From positions 1,302,001-1,366,000 of the forward strand of contig CAVOTL010000005.1 in assembly GCA_963699345.1 (NCBI GenBank): DNA of 64,000 bases. Reading direction: 5' to 3'. Within the stretch, counting starts at the first letter, position 1. Each line of letters opens with the position of its first letter. Made by a program: the position numbers and the translations under genes. Positions 53,772-63,113 of this stretch are shown here, piece by piece. This DNA comes from Bog-756 sp963699345. GTDB taxonomy: Bacteria; Actinomycetota; Acidimicrobiia; Acidimicrobiales; RAAP-2. The notes below the pieces were generated by a model that saw only the letters and a program-made list of their open reading frames with translations, did no database searches and had not been told where the DNA came from.

Positions 53772-54349
53772 TCAGGCGTCCGCCAACTCCTGGGCGCGCC
53801 GGGCCACCGTCGCATAGCCGAACCGGTTGGCCAGCTCGACGGCCCGTCCGGCCAGCAACTCCACCAGCTCGGCGTCGCGGCCCTGCTGCCATCGCAGGTC
53901 GACCAGCTGGCCCCCCGTAGATGGACATGGCGTCGGGCTGGCCGGTGGCGGCGCCGAGCTCGAGCGCCTCGTTCGTGAGGCGCTCCGCCTCCTCGAGGTC
54001 GCCCGCCAGTGCCGCCAGCCAGCTGCGCGCGTACGTCGTCGACCACTGCAGCATCGGCTGACCGGTGGGCCGCGCCTCGACCGGGAACCGCTGGGCGCAC
54101 CGGTCGAGGAGCTCGCGGTCGGCGGCCTCGGTGGCCACGATCGACCGGTAGAACAGCGCCCAGAACCGGGCCACCGGGTCGTCGAGGGCCTCGGCGACGG
54201 CCAGTGCCTCGGACGACTCCTCGAGCCGGACGCCGACGTCCTCCGGCATCCAGATCCCGATCCTCCGCTCGTCCAGTACCGCCGCCGCGGGTACCGCATC
54301 CCGGATGACGTCCTGGCCCGTCGGGCGCCCACCGTGCAGGATGAGGGCG
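53772..54349 (-). pseudogene. Remnant of a TPR-containing regulator/cyclase C-terminus, frameshifted
   Basis: Two frames together read like the last TPR-type repeats of large ATPase regulators or cyclases: LDERRIGIWMPEDVGVRLEE, ARFWALFYRSIVATEAADRE and GDLEEAERLTNEALELGAAT in one frame, then GGQLVDLRWQQGRDAELVEL and ARRAQELADA in another. They join if one base is removed from the C6 run at 53911-53916. The normal N-terminal part (NTPase or cyclase domain) is missing; the amidotransferase gene starts where it should continue. This is best seen as a decayed fragment, related in type to the TPR end of the 23244-27335 cyclase. Confidence 0.65.
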
Positions 54350-55030
54350 ATGCCCACCCGTGTCGCCTTCCTCCAGCACAGTGCCACCGACGTCCCCGGG
54401 GTGCTGGGTGACCATCTGGACGGCCTCGGACTGCTCGTCACCGCCCACCGGGCCGACCACGGGGCCGCATCACTCCCCCGTCCGGGGTCTTTCGACCTGC
54501 TGGTGGTGATGGGCTCGGTCGAGTCGGTGACCGATGCCTCGGTGCCCTGGATCCCCCCGGAACGCCGGCTGGTGGCCTCCGCCGTGGACGACGGTGTGCC
54601 GGTCCTCGGGGTGTGCTTCGGCGGCCAGCTGCTCGCCCAGGTCCTGGGCGGGACGGTGACCCGGGCGATCCGGCCCGAGGTGGGGTGGCGCCACCTCGAC
54701 ACCGAGGATCCGACCCGGATCCCGGCCGGCCCGTGGCTCGACTGGCACGAGGACGCCTTCACCTGCCCGCCGGGGGCGGAAGCCGTGGCCCGCACCGACG
54801 TGTCGCTCCACGCCTTCGTCCAGGGGCCCCACACCGGGCTCCAGTTCCATCCCGAGGTCACCCGGGCGGTAGTGGAGGGGTGGATCGTCGACGCCCGGGA
54901 GCGGGCCCATCTGCCCGATGACGACGTCGAGGCGCTGCTGTCCGGGTTCGACCCGGCCGGCCGGGGCCCCGATGGGCTCACGGTGGCGCTGGCCGACGCC
55001 TTCCTGACCAGGGTAGATGCCTCCGTGTGA
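54350..55030 (+). CDS. Class I glutamine amidotransferase domain protein
   Basis: Protein of 226 residues with the GATase1 triad: Cys in PVLGVCFGGQLLAQVLGG, His in GLQFHPEVTR and the following Glu. The N-terminal FLQHSATDVPGVLGDHLDGLG opening is that of stand-alone GATase proteins related to GMP synthase's amidotransferase domain. No synthase domain is fused and no partner is adjacent, so it may hydrolyse gamma-glutamyl compounds. ATG at 54350 is chosen at the first strand; the longer reading to 54305 adds a non-family extension. Confidence 0.87.
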   Translation: MPTRVAFLQHSATDVPGVLGDHLDGLGLLVTAHRADHGAASLPRPGSFDLLVVMGSVESVTDASVPWIPPERRLVASAVDDGVPVLGVCFGGQLLAQVLGGTVTRAIRPEVGWRHLDTEDPTRIPAGPWLDWHEDAFTCPPGAEAVARTDVSLHAFVQGPHTGLQFHPEVTRAVVEGWIVDARERAHLPDDDVEALLSGFDPAGRGPDGLTVALADAFLTRVDASV

Positions 55031-55070
55031 CGGGGTGGTGTTGCACAGCCGCCGCCCACGTGGTTTGCTA

Positions 55071-55097
55071 TTAGCACTCGACCCCTACGAGTGCTAA
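55071..55097. promoter_or_regulatory. CIRCE element (HrcA binding site)
   Basis: TTAGCACTC, nine bases, GAGTGCTAA: a perfect match to the CIRCE consensus, 20 bases before the groEL start. A TTGCAC at 55041 and TTGCTA at 55065 could be the -35 and -10 boxes. Heat-shock control by HrcA is expected. Confidence 0.96.
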
Positions 55098-55117
55098 CGA
55101 TCACGGAGGAACACCTG

Positions 55118-56737
<1,620 letters not shown>

Positions 56738-56760
56738 GCCGCATCCACAACACGCAGTAC

Positions 56761-56795
56761 CGAACAGAGGGCGCCCCGAGGGCGCCCTCTGTTCG
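56761..56795 (+). terminator. Strong hairpin terminator after groEL
   Basis: A 16-bp perfect stem (arms 56761-56776 and 56780-56795, core AGAGGGCGCCC) closes on a 3-base loop 24 bases after the groEL stop. No T-run follows, common in high-GC terminators. It separates groEL from hemQ. Confidence 0.8.
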
Positions 56796-56813
56796 TGTCC
56801 CTAGACTGGGGCC

Positions 56814-57530
56814 GTGACCGATCCCCTCGCTCCCTCCGTCGGCTGGGGTGTGCTCCACCTCTTCTGCAGGATCGCCGACGCCCCGTCCTCCTCGTCCGGC
56901 CCCCGGTGCGACACCGAGGCCGTCGTGGCGGCCGTCAAGGCGGCCGAGGCCGACGACCTCCAGGTGGTGACCGTGGCCATGCTGGGCCACAAGGCCGACC
57001 TGTGCGTCATGGCCCTCGGGCCCGACCTGTGGCGGCTCCGCCGGCTCCAGTCCGACCTCCAGGCCGCCGGCCTGGTCGTGGTGGACTCCTACGTGTCGCT
57101 GACCGAGGTGTCCGAGTACGCGGCCGGCGTGCCCGACGAGATGAAGCAGATGCGCCTCTACCCCCAGCTCCCCCCCGAGGGGAAGACCGCCTTCTGCTTC
57201 TATCCGATGTCCAAGCGCCGGGGCGACGTCGAGGGATCGAACTGGTTCACCCTGCCCTTCGACGAACGCAAGGAGCTCATGTTCGGGCACGGGACGGCGG
57301 GACGGAAGTTCGCCGGGCGCATCGTCCAGGTGATCACCGGCTCCACCGGCATCGACGACTGGGAGTGGGGCGTCACCCTCTTCGGCGTGCACCCCGACGA
57401 CCTGAAGGAGTGCGTGTACACCATGCGCTTCGACGAGGGGTCGGCCCGCTTCGCCGAGTTCGGCCCTTTCCTGACCGGCATGGTGGCCCCGGTCGAGGAG
57501 GTCCTGGCCCAGATCGTCCCCGGGGCGTGA
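56814..57530 (+). CDS. hemQ: Coproheme decarboxylase HemQ (chlorite dismutase family)
   Basis: Protein of 238 residues. Near the middle FCFYPMSKRRGDVEGSNWF contains the conserved Tyr and Arg; MFGHGTAGRKFAGRIVQVITG contains the proximal haem His, and DDWEWGVTLF and YTMRFDEGSARFAEFGPFLTG complete the family. The enzyme turns coproheme into haem b with H2O2 in the actinobacterial haem pathway. GTG start at 56814 lies just after the groEL terminator. It overlaps larE by 4 bases (GTGA). No other haem synthesis gene is nearby. Confidence 0.93.
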   Translation: MTDPLAPSVGWGVLHLFCRIADAPSSSSGPRCDTEAVVAAVKAAEADDLQVVTVAMLGHKADLCVMALGPDLWRLRRLQSDLQAAGLVVVDSYVSLTEVSEYAAGVPDEMKQMRLYPQLPPEGKTAFCFYPMSKRRGDVEGSNWFTLPFDERKELMFGHGTAGRKFAGRIVQVITGSTGIDDWEWGVTLFGVHPDDLKECVYTMRFDEGSARFAEFGPFLTGMVAPVEEVLAQIVPGA

Positions 57531-58408
57531 CCCTCCACGCGCCCACCGCCCGCCGCACCGCGTCGGACGCCACCGCGGGTCCCCACCTCGACGACCTGCG
57601 CGGCGTCCTGATCGGACTGGGTCGGGTGGTCGTGGCCTTCAGCGGCGGTGCCGACTCCGCCTTCCTGGCCCGGGTGGCGACGGACACCCTCGGTGCCGAT
57701 CGGGCGCTGTGCGTGACGGCGGTCTCCCCCTCCCTCGCTCCCGAGGAGCTGGCCGACTGCCGCTCGCTGGCCGCCGAGTGGGGGCTCCGCTACCGGGAGG
57801 TGGCCACCGACGAACTGGCCGACCCCGCCTACTCGGCCAACGACGGAAGCCGCTGCGCCCATTGCAAATCGGCCCTGATGGCCGCGCTCGGACCGGTGTC
57901 CGGAGCGGCGGGGGACGGGTCCACGGTGGTCCTCGGGGTCAATGTCGACGACCTGTCCGACCACCGGCCCGGCCAGTCGGCCGCCGCCGCCCGCGGGGCC
58001 GTGTTTCCCCTGGTGAGCGCCGGGTTCACCAAGGCCGACGTCCGGGACTGGTCCCGCCGGCTGGGCCTGCGCACCTGGGACAAGCCGGCGGCGGCCTGTC
58101 TGGCCTCCCGCGTGCCGTACGGTACGCCGGTGACCTTCACGACCCTCGATGCGGTGGCCCGGGCCGAGTCGGGCCTCCGGGCGCTCGGCTTCCGACAGCT
58201 CCGCGTGCGCCACTACGCCGATGCCGCCCGTATCGAGGTGCCGGCCTCCGAGCTGGCGGAGGTGGTCGCCCGCCGCGAGGCGGTCAGCGCCGCCGTACAC
58301 GCGGCCGGCTACCGCTACGTCACCCTCGACCTCGACGGGTTCCGGTCGGGCAACCTGAACGACTCGCTGGCTCCCGGTGGGTCCGCGGCAGCGGAGGAGA
58401 CGCCATGA
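57527..58408 (+). CDS. larE: LarE-family ATP-dependent sacrificial sulfur transferase
   Basis: Protein of 293 residues with an N-terminal PP-loop VVVAFSGGADSAFLARV (about 36-52) and the LarE-specific GSRCAHCKSALM and KPAAACLASRVPYG blocks. LarE adenylates the nicotinic-acid-derived cofactor precursor and adds sulfur during nickel-pincer nucleotide synthesis. The CxxC plus downstream Cys pattern resembles LarE forms that carry a [4Fe-4S] cluster instead of sacrificing a single Cys. No larB or larC lies next to it, so the sulfur may also serve another pathway. The GTG overlaps the hemQ stop, and the stop overlaps the NIL gene (ATGA). Confidence 0.9.
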   Translation: MTLHAPTARRTASDATAGPHLDDLRGVLIGLGRVVVAFSGGADSAFLARVATDTLGADRALCVTAVSPSLAPEELADCRSLAAEWGLRYREVATDELADPAYSANDGSRCAHCKSALMAALGPVSGAAGDGSTVVLGVNVDDLSDHRPGQSAAAARGAVFPLVSAGFTKADVRDWSRRLGLRTWDKPAAACLASRVPYGTPVTFTTLDAVARAESGLRALGFRQLRVRHYADAARIEVPASELAEVVARREAVSAAVHAAGYRYVTLDLDGFRSGNLNDSLAPGGSAAAEETP

Positions 58409-58644
58409 TCGGAGTCCGGGTGCGGTTGACCTTTCCCGAGGAGCTGGTGCGCGAGCCGGTCATCGCCCGCATGACCGCGCAGTTCCCGGTCGTCCCCAAC
58501 ATCCGCAAGGCCGACGTCGGCGAACAGGGCGGCTGGATCATCTGCGAGCTCGACGGCGACGCCGGTGTCGTGGATCGGGCCGTCGACTGGCTGCGGTCCG
58601 AGGGCGTACGCGTCGACCTGCTGGGCGACGTCGTCGAGAGCTGA
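58405..58644 (+). CDS. NIL domain protein
   Basis: Small protein of 79 residues that is one NIL-type ligand-binding domain: RVRLTFPEELVREPVIARMT, FPVVPNIRKADVGE and GGWIICELDGDAG. The same domain ends methionine-importer ATPases (MetN) and some ferredoxins, where it binds small sulfur compounds. Alone, next to larE and overlapping it by 4 bases, it may be a sulfur-related binding partner (inference). Confidence 0.87.
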   Translation: MIGVRVRLTFPEELVREPVIARMTAQFPVVPNIRKADVGEQGGWIICELDGDAGVVDRAVDWLRSEGVRVDLLGDVVES

Positions 58645-58645
58645 C

Positions 58646-59512
58646 GTGGCCGGCGGTCCCGGGGCGGCCGACGGTCCCGAGGCGGCCGACGGGGTCTCCC
58701 ACGGCGACGCCCACGACGCCAACCGGTCCTGGTGGGACGCGGCCGTCCCCGTCCACCTGGCGTCCGACTTCTACGACGTGGAGGGGTGGCTCGCCGGGGA
58801 CCGGGGCCCGAAGCCCCGCGAGGCGGCCGTCCTCGGTGACGTGACGGGATTGGACCTCGTCCACCTGCAGTGCCACTTCGGCAAGGACACCCTGGGCTGG
58901 GCCCGCGCCGGGGCGACGGTCACCGGCCTCGACTTCTCGGGCGCCGCCATCGACGCCGCCCGGGTCCTGGCCGAGCGGGCCGGACTGTCCGGACGGGCCG
59001 ATTTCGTCTGCGCCCCGGTGGCCGAGGCCGCCACCGCGCTCGGGGGGCGGACCTTCGACATCGTCTACGTGAGCCTCGGCGCCCTCTGCTGGCTCCCGAG
59101 TGTCGAGGAGTGGGCGGACCAGGTCGCCGCGCTGCTGCGGCCGGGGGGACGACTGTTCGTCCACGAGGTGCACCCGGTGAGTATGGCCCTGGCCGACGAC
59201 GACCTGACGGTCGTCTACCCGTACTTCGAACAGCCCGAGCCCTACGCCGACGCCGAGCCCGGCACCTACGCCGACCCCTCGGCCACCGAGGCGCTCCCGG
59301 GCAACCCGACCTACGGGTGGAACCACGGTCTGGGCGAGATCGTGGGCGCCCTGCTGTCCCGGGGCCTGCGGCTCGACCTTCTCGACGAGCACGACTGGAC
59401 GAGCTTCCGCCGCTACCCGTGGCTGGTGGAGACGGCGGAGGAGCTGTTCGTCGTCCCCGAGGGACGGCTCCGGGTGCCGCTCTCGTTCACCCTGGTGGCC
59501 ACGAAGGCCTGA
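58646..59512 (+). CDS. Class I SAM-dependent methyltransferase
   Basis: Protein of 288 residues with SAM-binding motif I as LDLVHLQCHFGKDTL and acidic strand 2 in VTGLDFSGAAID, both typical of a widespread methyltransferase group (HLQCHFG replacing the GCG glycine loop). FDIVYVSLGALCWLP and LLRPGGRLFVHEVHP are motifs III and IV-like. The C-terminal WNHGLGEIVGALLSRGLRL is also characteristic. GTG start at 58646 follows the NIL stop by one base. Substrate unknown. Confidence 0.88.
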   Translation: MAGGPGAADGPEAADGVSHGDAHDANRSWWDAAVPVHLASDFYDVEGWLAGDRGPKPREAAVLGDVTGLDLVHLQCHFGKDTLGWARAGATVTGLDFSGAAIDAARVLAERAGLSGRADFVCAPVAEAATALGGRTFDIVYVSLGALCWLPSVEEWADQVAALLRPGGRLFVHEVHPVSMALADDDLTVVYPYFEQPEPYADAEPGTYADPSATEALPGNPTYGWNHGLGEIVGALLSRGLRLDLLDEHDWTSFRRYPWLVETAEELFVVPEGRLRVPLSFTLVATKA

Positions 59513-59554
59513 CCGCCGTCGGGCCGTCGTCAGGCGGAAGGCGAACGGGGTGGG

Positions 59555-59746
59555 TCAGTGGGAGGGGTCGTCCGGGTTGCGCACGGTCCAACCGGCGCCG
59601 GACACCTTGCGGGGCTCGTAGAACAGACAGCCGTCGGGACAGGCGAAGGGGATCTGCTCGTTGGCGCCCATGCGGCACTTCTCGACCTTCTCCTCGTGGG
59701 CGGTGGTCTGCATGATGTAGTGCCGGCAGTCGGCGTGAACGGTCAC
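59555..59746 (-). CDS. Small cysteine-containing protein, possible zinc-binding
   Basis: Protein of 63 residues with Cys at 7, 24, 36 and 40 and several His, including VHADCRHYIMQTT, VEKCRMGANEQIPF and ACPDGCLFYEPRKV. The CPDGC knuckle plus two more Cys suggests a small metal site. Similar proteins are conserved in Actinobacteria without known function. GTG at 59746 is the start. It is divergent from the Nudix gene. Confidence 0.78.
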   Translation of the reverse strand: MTVHADCRHYIMQTTAHEEKVEKCRMGANEQIPFACPDGCLFYEPRKVSGAGWTVRNPDDPSH

Positions 59747-59803
59747 GACACATTCTGCCCGAAGGCGGACGGTCGGCGGGGGCGGTGGGGTAGCGTCGGT
59801 CCC

Positions 59804-60529
59804 GTGGACCCCACATCCTCCTCCGAACCGCCGGGTGAGACCGCCCCCACCGTCAAGCAGCTGCTGCGGTGGAGCGAGGCGCTGGCCGGGATCGCCCGCA
59901 CCGGACTGGGCTTCACCGAGTCCCTGTACGAGCAGGAGCGCTTCGAGGAGATCCTGCACGTGGCGGCCGACATCCGCGCCGCCATCGACGGCAACGAGGG
60001 GGCCGTCGACGTCGACGGCGTGGTCGACGACTGGCTCGACTCCGTCGGCAAGGGAGTGCCGGGCTACGTGACCCCGAAGGTGGCCGTGGGGGCGGCCGTC
60101 GGCAACGACAAGGGGGAGATCCTGCTCGTCCAACGGGCCGACTCCGGCATCTGGCTCTACCCGACGGGGTGGGCCGACGTCGGCTACTCGGCGCCGGAGG
60201 TCGTGGTCAAGGAGGTCCAGGAGGAGACGGGCATCGACGTCGAGGTGGTCCGGCTCATCGCCGTGCTCGACGGCCTGCGGGTCGGCATGAGCCGCATCCC
60301 GCTGTACTCCCTGGTGTTCCAGTGCCGACCCATCGGGGGCGAGCTGAAGGCCCACCCGCTCGAGTGCGCGGACGTCGGGTGGTTTCCCGTCGACCAGCTG
60401 CCCTTCCCCCTCGCCGGAGCAGAACGCTGGGGCGAGCACGTGTTCGCGGCCCTGCGGGGTGAGCCGACAGAGGTCCTCTACGACTCGGTGCGGTCGCCGG
60501 TCTGGCGGGGCGACCCCGACAAGGTCTGA
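59804..60529 (+). CDS. NUDIX hydrolase with N-terminal helical domain
   Basis: Protein of 241 residues. The first 95 residues form the helical extension of the NUDIX_N type (KQLLRWSEALAGIARTGLGF and SLYEQERFEEILHVAADI). The Nudix fold follows, with TPKVAVGAAVGNDKGEILLVQR and Nudix box GYSAPEVVVKEVQEETGI, in which Lys replaces the usual Arg of REUXEE. Members with this N-terminus cleave ADP-ribose or nucleoside diphosphate linkages. GTG at 59804 is the start. Substrate not determined. Confidence 0.9.
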   Translation: MDPTSSSEPPGETAPTVKQLLRWSEALAGIARTGLGFTESLYEQERFEEILHVAADIRAAIDGNEGAVDVDGVVDDWLDSVGKGVPGYVTPKVAVGAAVGNDKGEILLVQRADSGIWLYPTGWADVGYSAPEVVVKEVQEETGIDVEVVRLIAVLDGLRVGMSRIPLYSLVFQCRPIGGELKAHPLECADVGWFPVDQLPFPLAGAERWGEHVFAALRGEPTEVLYDSVRSPVWRGDPDKV

Positions 60530-60592
60530 CGCTCCCACCAGGGGTTTCGTAGGCACCAGGGCGGGTCTGCGCCCCTGGCTACACTCGCCCCG

Positions 60593-61054
60593 GTGAGCGC
60601 TCCCACCGAGTCCGCGGCCGTGACCGTCTCCGAGGCGACGGAGGTCACCGACGAACTCGTCGAGGCGTTCGTCCTGCTGATCCCCCAGCTGTCGTCCTCG
60701 TCGCCTCCGACGAGCCGACAGGAGCTCGGGGCCATCGTGGAGTCCGAGGCCGGCACCCTGTTCGTGGCCCGCGACCGGGACGGTCGCATCGTCGGCTCAC
60801 TCACCCTGGCCGTCTTCCGCATCCCCACCGGGGTGCGGGCGTGGATCGAGGACGTCGTGGTGGACGGGGCGGCGCGGGGCCAGGGAGTCGCCGACGCGCT
60901 GGTCGACGCCGCCGTCGCCAAGGCGGCCGCCACCGGGGCCAGGACGGTGGACCTCACCTCGCGCCCCACCCGGGAGGCGGCCAACCGTCTCTACATGCGC
61001 AAGGGGTTCGAGCTCCGGACGACCAACGTGTACCGGTACTCGTTGGACGCCTGA
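60593..61054 (+). CDS. GNAT-family N-acetyltransferase
   Basis: Protein of 153 residues. The acetyl-CoA site is IEDVVVDGAARGQGVADALVD (motif A, V.....RGxGxA) and the C-terminal REAANRLYMRKGFELRTTNVYRY is motif B with the conserved Tyr of N.LY.K.GF. The early SSSSPPTSRQELGAIV segment is common in small GNAT proteins of actinobacteria. GTG start at 60593. The acceptor substrate is unknown. Confidence 0.9.
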   Translation: MSAPTESAAVTVSEATEVTDELVEAFVLLIPQLSSSSPPTSRQELGAIVESEAGTLFVARDRDGRIVGSLTLAVFRIPTGVRAWIEDVVVDGAARGQGVADALVDAAVAKAAATGARTVDLTSRPTREAANRLYMRKGFELRTTNVYRYSLDA

Positions 61055-61056
61055 CC

Positions 61057-61332
61057 TCAGCGCCCGGCGACCACTGCCCCATACCGCTGGCGGGCGGCCT
61101 CCCCCGATGTGCCGAGCATCGCCCCGATGGCCGACCAGCTCTGCCCATCGGCACGGGCCGCTCCCACCGCGTCGAGGAGGTCCGCCTCGGCCCGGGCCCG
61201 GCCGAGGAATGCCTCACGGACCTGACGCAGGGTGTGCGCCGACCGCATCGTGGACTCGTCCGGGACATGGTCCTCGAAGCGCCGTGCCAGCGCATCGGCC
61301 TGGTCGATGATCTCCTTCGTGCTTCTCGGCAT
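61057..61332 (-). CDS. Antitoxin-like helix-turn-helix protein
   Basis: Protein of 91 residues starting MPRSTKEIIDQADALARRFE, an all-helical first half, then a DNA-binding-like segment ARADGQSWSAIGAMLGTSGEAARQRYG. The ATG at 61332 has GAGGTGA six bases upstream; a GTG at 61341 also overlaps the preceding gene's stop (GTGA). The gene lies directly after a small toxin-like gene on the same strand, and pairs like this are common in actinobacteria, so an antitoxin and autoregulator role is likely. Another SWxxIG protein is at 52253. Confidence 0.72.
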   Translation of the reverse strand: MPRSTKEIIDQADALARRFEDHVPDESTMRSAHTLRQVREAFLGRARAEADLLDAVGAARADGQSWSAIGAMLGTSGEAARQRYGAVVAGR

Positions 61333-61337
61333 GGTTC

Positions 61338-61568
61338 TCACCTCAGGTGATTCGCTCGGGCGTGCATGGCATGGACGACGACCGGACCATCAGGCCCCTC
61401 CACGATCCCGATCTCGAGCAACCGACCGGTGGCGTCCGGACCGATCACCATGAGGAGCCCGTCGTCGAGGTCGTCGATCCACATCGGGTGGTCGAAGGCA
61501 TGGAGGATCTCCGTGTGGTCGATGCCATGCCTGTCGGCGCTCGGTGCGATGGTCGGTTGGCCGTCCAC
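61338..61568 (-). CDS. Toxin-like small protein
   Basis: Protein of 76 residues: RHGIDHTEILHAFDHPMWID, then LLMVIGPDATGRLLEIGIVE and VVVHAMHARANHLR. The H-G-I...IL.A......D...L..G.D..G..LE......D...V.HAM..R pattern is that of BrnT-like or related actinobacterial toxins encoded before an HTH antitoxin. The GTG at 61568 is taken as start; no strong ribosome binding site is visible, and the stop overlaps the antitoxin gene's alternative GTG. A ribonuclease activity is inferred only from resemblance. Confidence 0.65.
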   Translation of the reverse strand: MDGQPTIAPSADRHGIDHTEILHAFDHPMWIDDLDDGLLMVIGPDATGRLLEIGIVEGPDGPVVVHAMHARANHLR

Positions 61569-61710
61569 TGTAGCAAGGTAACTTGTGGCTGCGACAGCCT
61601 CCCGGGGTGGCACCACTTCTGAGGTCCGCAGGGAGACGAACGTGTACCGGTACGTGGTCGATCGGTAGGGAACGGGGCGGAGGTGCCGGGTGGGGGGTTC
61701 GCGGGGCTCG

Positions 61711-62256
61711 TCAGCTCCGCTTGGAGGTACCGATCCGCCGTGCGGCACGGTCGGCTGCGGCGCTCCCGGCCATCTGCCGGAGCAGCAGTAGACCGTCGAG
61801 GAGCGCAATGGCGGTCTCGGCCTCTGCCCGACGCTGTGCCGGTGTGCCGTGGATGTAGTCGGCCGCCCAGGTGATCCAGGCTTCGACGAGCTGGGGAACG
61901 AGGGTGTGGAAGGGCTCCCGTCCCGATGCGGCCAAGCCGATCGCCTCCAGGAACAGCGAGAAGACGGCATCCGCCTCCGCCCTGGCCATCACCGGCCATG
62001 CGGCCTTAACCAGTTGCAGGTGGTCCTTGGCCGGCGACCGGAAGGCCGGCTCGAGGGCCTGTTGGAGTTGCATGCCGACGCCGACGAGGACCTCACCGAC
62101 GAGGTCCTCCTTGGACGGGAAGTAGTAGACGACGACTCGGTCGCTGATCCCGAGTTTCCTGGCGACGCGGCCGTAGGTGAGCTGGCTCAACCCATCGTCG
62201 AACGCAACGGCCAGGCCGCCGTCGAGAATCTCTTCTTTGGTGTGCCGGTAGCCCAT
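61711..62256 (-). CDS. TetR-family transcriptional regulator
   Basis: Protein of 181 residues with the TetR helix-turn-helix at about 10-55: RHTKEEILDGGLAVAFDDGL, LTYGRVARKLGISDRVVVYYFPSKEDLVGEVL. The C-terminal part is the variable helical ligand-binding domain. ATG at 62256 is chosen since it begins the DNA-binding domain. It is divergent from an epoxide hydrolase gene, and two copies of a TGTAGTGA-type palindrome in between are the likely operators. Confidence 0.92.
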   Translation of the reverse strand: MGYRHTKEEILDGGLAVAFDDGLSQLTYGRVARKLGISDRVVVYYFPSKEDLVGEVLVGVGMQLQQALEPAFRSPAKDHLQLVKAAWPVMARAEADAVFSLFLEAIGLAASGREPFHTLVPQLVEAWITWAADYIHGTPAQRRAEAETAIALLDGLLLLRQMAGSAAADRAARRIGTSKRS

Positions 62257-62266
62257 CCCCCTTGAT

Positions 62267-62308
62267 TGTAGTGACCACTGCGAATACCATTCTGTAGTGA
62301 TCACTACA
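62267..62308. promoter_or_regulatory. TetR operators between regulator and epoxide hydrolase
   Basis: TGTAGTGATCACTACA at 62293-62308 is a perfect 16-base palindrome; TGTAGTGACCACTGCG at 62267-62282 shares its left arm and most of the right. The 26-base centre spacing puts both on nearly the same face of the helix. They lie in the 74-base gap between the divergent starts. Confidence 0.75.
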
Positions 62309-62330
62309 ACTAAGAGGAAGGGAGTTGGAC

Positions 62331-62723
62331 ATGCCTGGACACGGGATCGAGCCCATGGAAGTGGTGGAGGCATTCCTCGAGTCAGCCGTACTCATGGAGT
62401 TCGACGAGGCGCTGGCCGTCTTGGCCGAGGACGTCGAGTACACGAACATCCCGATCCTGACGGTGCGGGGTCATGCCGGCGTCCGGGAGGTCGTCGAACC
62501 GTTCTTCGAGCCGATCCTCGAGAACGAGTTCCTGATCCTCCGCAAGGCGGCTGCCGGGCCGGTCGTCTTCCTCGAGCGTCTGGACCGCCATCGCCTCGAA
62601 GATGGATGGCGGGAGCTTCCCGTCAACAGCGTGTTCGAGGTGCATGACGGGAAGATCACGGTGTGGCGTGACTACTTCGACCTCGCCACCGCGGCGACGA
62701 TTCACGCCGGACTCCGCACATGA
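62331..62723 (+). CDS. Limonene-1,2-epoxide hydrolase family protein
   Basis: Protein of 130 residues of the LEH/SnoaL-like fold. The catalytic Asp-Arg-Asp set appears in FLERLDRHRLEDG and WRDYFDL, and LPVNSVFEVHDGKITVWRDYFD is the family block. It opens epoxides by direct water attack, in the cytoplasm. ATG at 62331 has GGGAG seven bases upstream and is preferred to TTG at 62325. A TetR gene is divergent, and a membrane protein gene overlaps the stop (ATGA), so the set looks like a regulated detoxification or terpene-use unit. Confidence 0.85.
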   Translation: MPGHGIEPMEVVEAFLESAVLMEFDEALAVLAEDVEYTNIPILTVRGHAGVREVVEPFFEPILENEFLILRKAAAGPVVFLERLDRHRLEDGWRELPVNSVFEVHDGKITVWRDYFDLATAATIHAGLRT

Positions 62724-63046
62724 GCCGACCGATCGAGCATCCCGTGCCCCACCATCGCTCCACCCGGCAGCTCCTGGTGGTGGTCGTCCTGGTGTTGTTC
62801 GGCGGCTTCACGGCGGCGGCCCTGGCGGTCGACGGGATCGTCGGGATCTTCCACGCCATCACGTTCAACCTGGTCTCCGTACAGATCTTCGTGGACCTCG
62901 TGCTCGCCGTCGCCCTCATCGACGTCTGGGTCTACAGGGACGCACGGTCCCGCGGCCGCAACCCCTGGCCGTGGTTGGTGGCGTCACTGGCCACGGGCAT
63001 GTTCTCGCCGCTGATCTACCTACTGGTGCTCAGCCGGGTCGACTGA
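62720..63046 (+). CDS. Small DUF2834-like membrane protein
   Basis: Protein of 108 residues with three hydrophobic segments (about 18-38, 44-68, 84-104). The loop VYRDARSRGRNPWPWLVASL between the second and third matches DUF2834-type proteins, of unknown function. It overlaps the epoxide hydrolase stop by 4 bases (ATGA), so it is coupled to it. A hairpin lies 45 bases downstream. Confidence 0.7.
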   Translation: MSRPIEHPVPHHRSTRQLLVVVVLVLFGGFTAAALAVDGIVGIFHAITFNLVSVQIFVDLVLAVALIDVWVYRDARSRGRNPWPWLVASLATGMFSPLIYLLVLSRVD

Positions 63047-63091
63047 GTCATTCGGACGACCCATCCTGTAGTCAGTAGGAGGCAGTTGAGC

Positions 63092-63113
63092 AGAGGGGCC
63101 TTCGGGCCCCTCT
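63092..63113. terminator. Terminator hairpin between convergent genes
   Basis: AGAGGGGCC, TTCG, GGCCCCTCT: a 9-bp GC-rich stem with a stable TTCG tetraloop, 46 bases after the membrane-protein stop and about 160 bases before the stop of the next, convergent gene. It could serve both directions. Confidence 0.7.
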
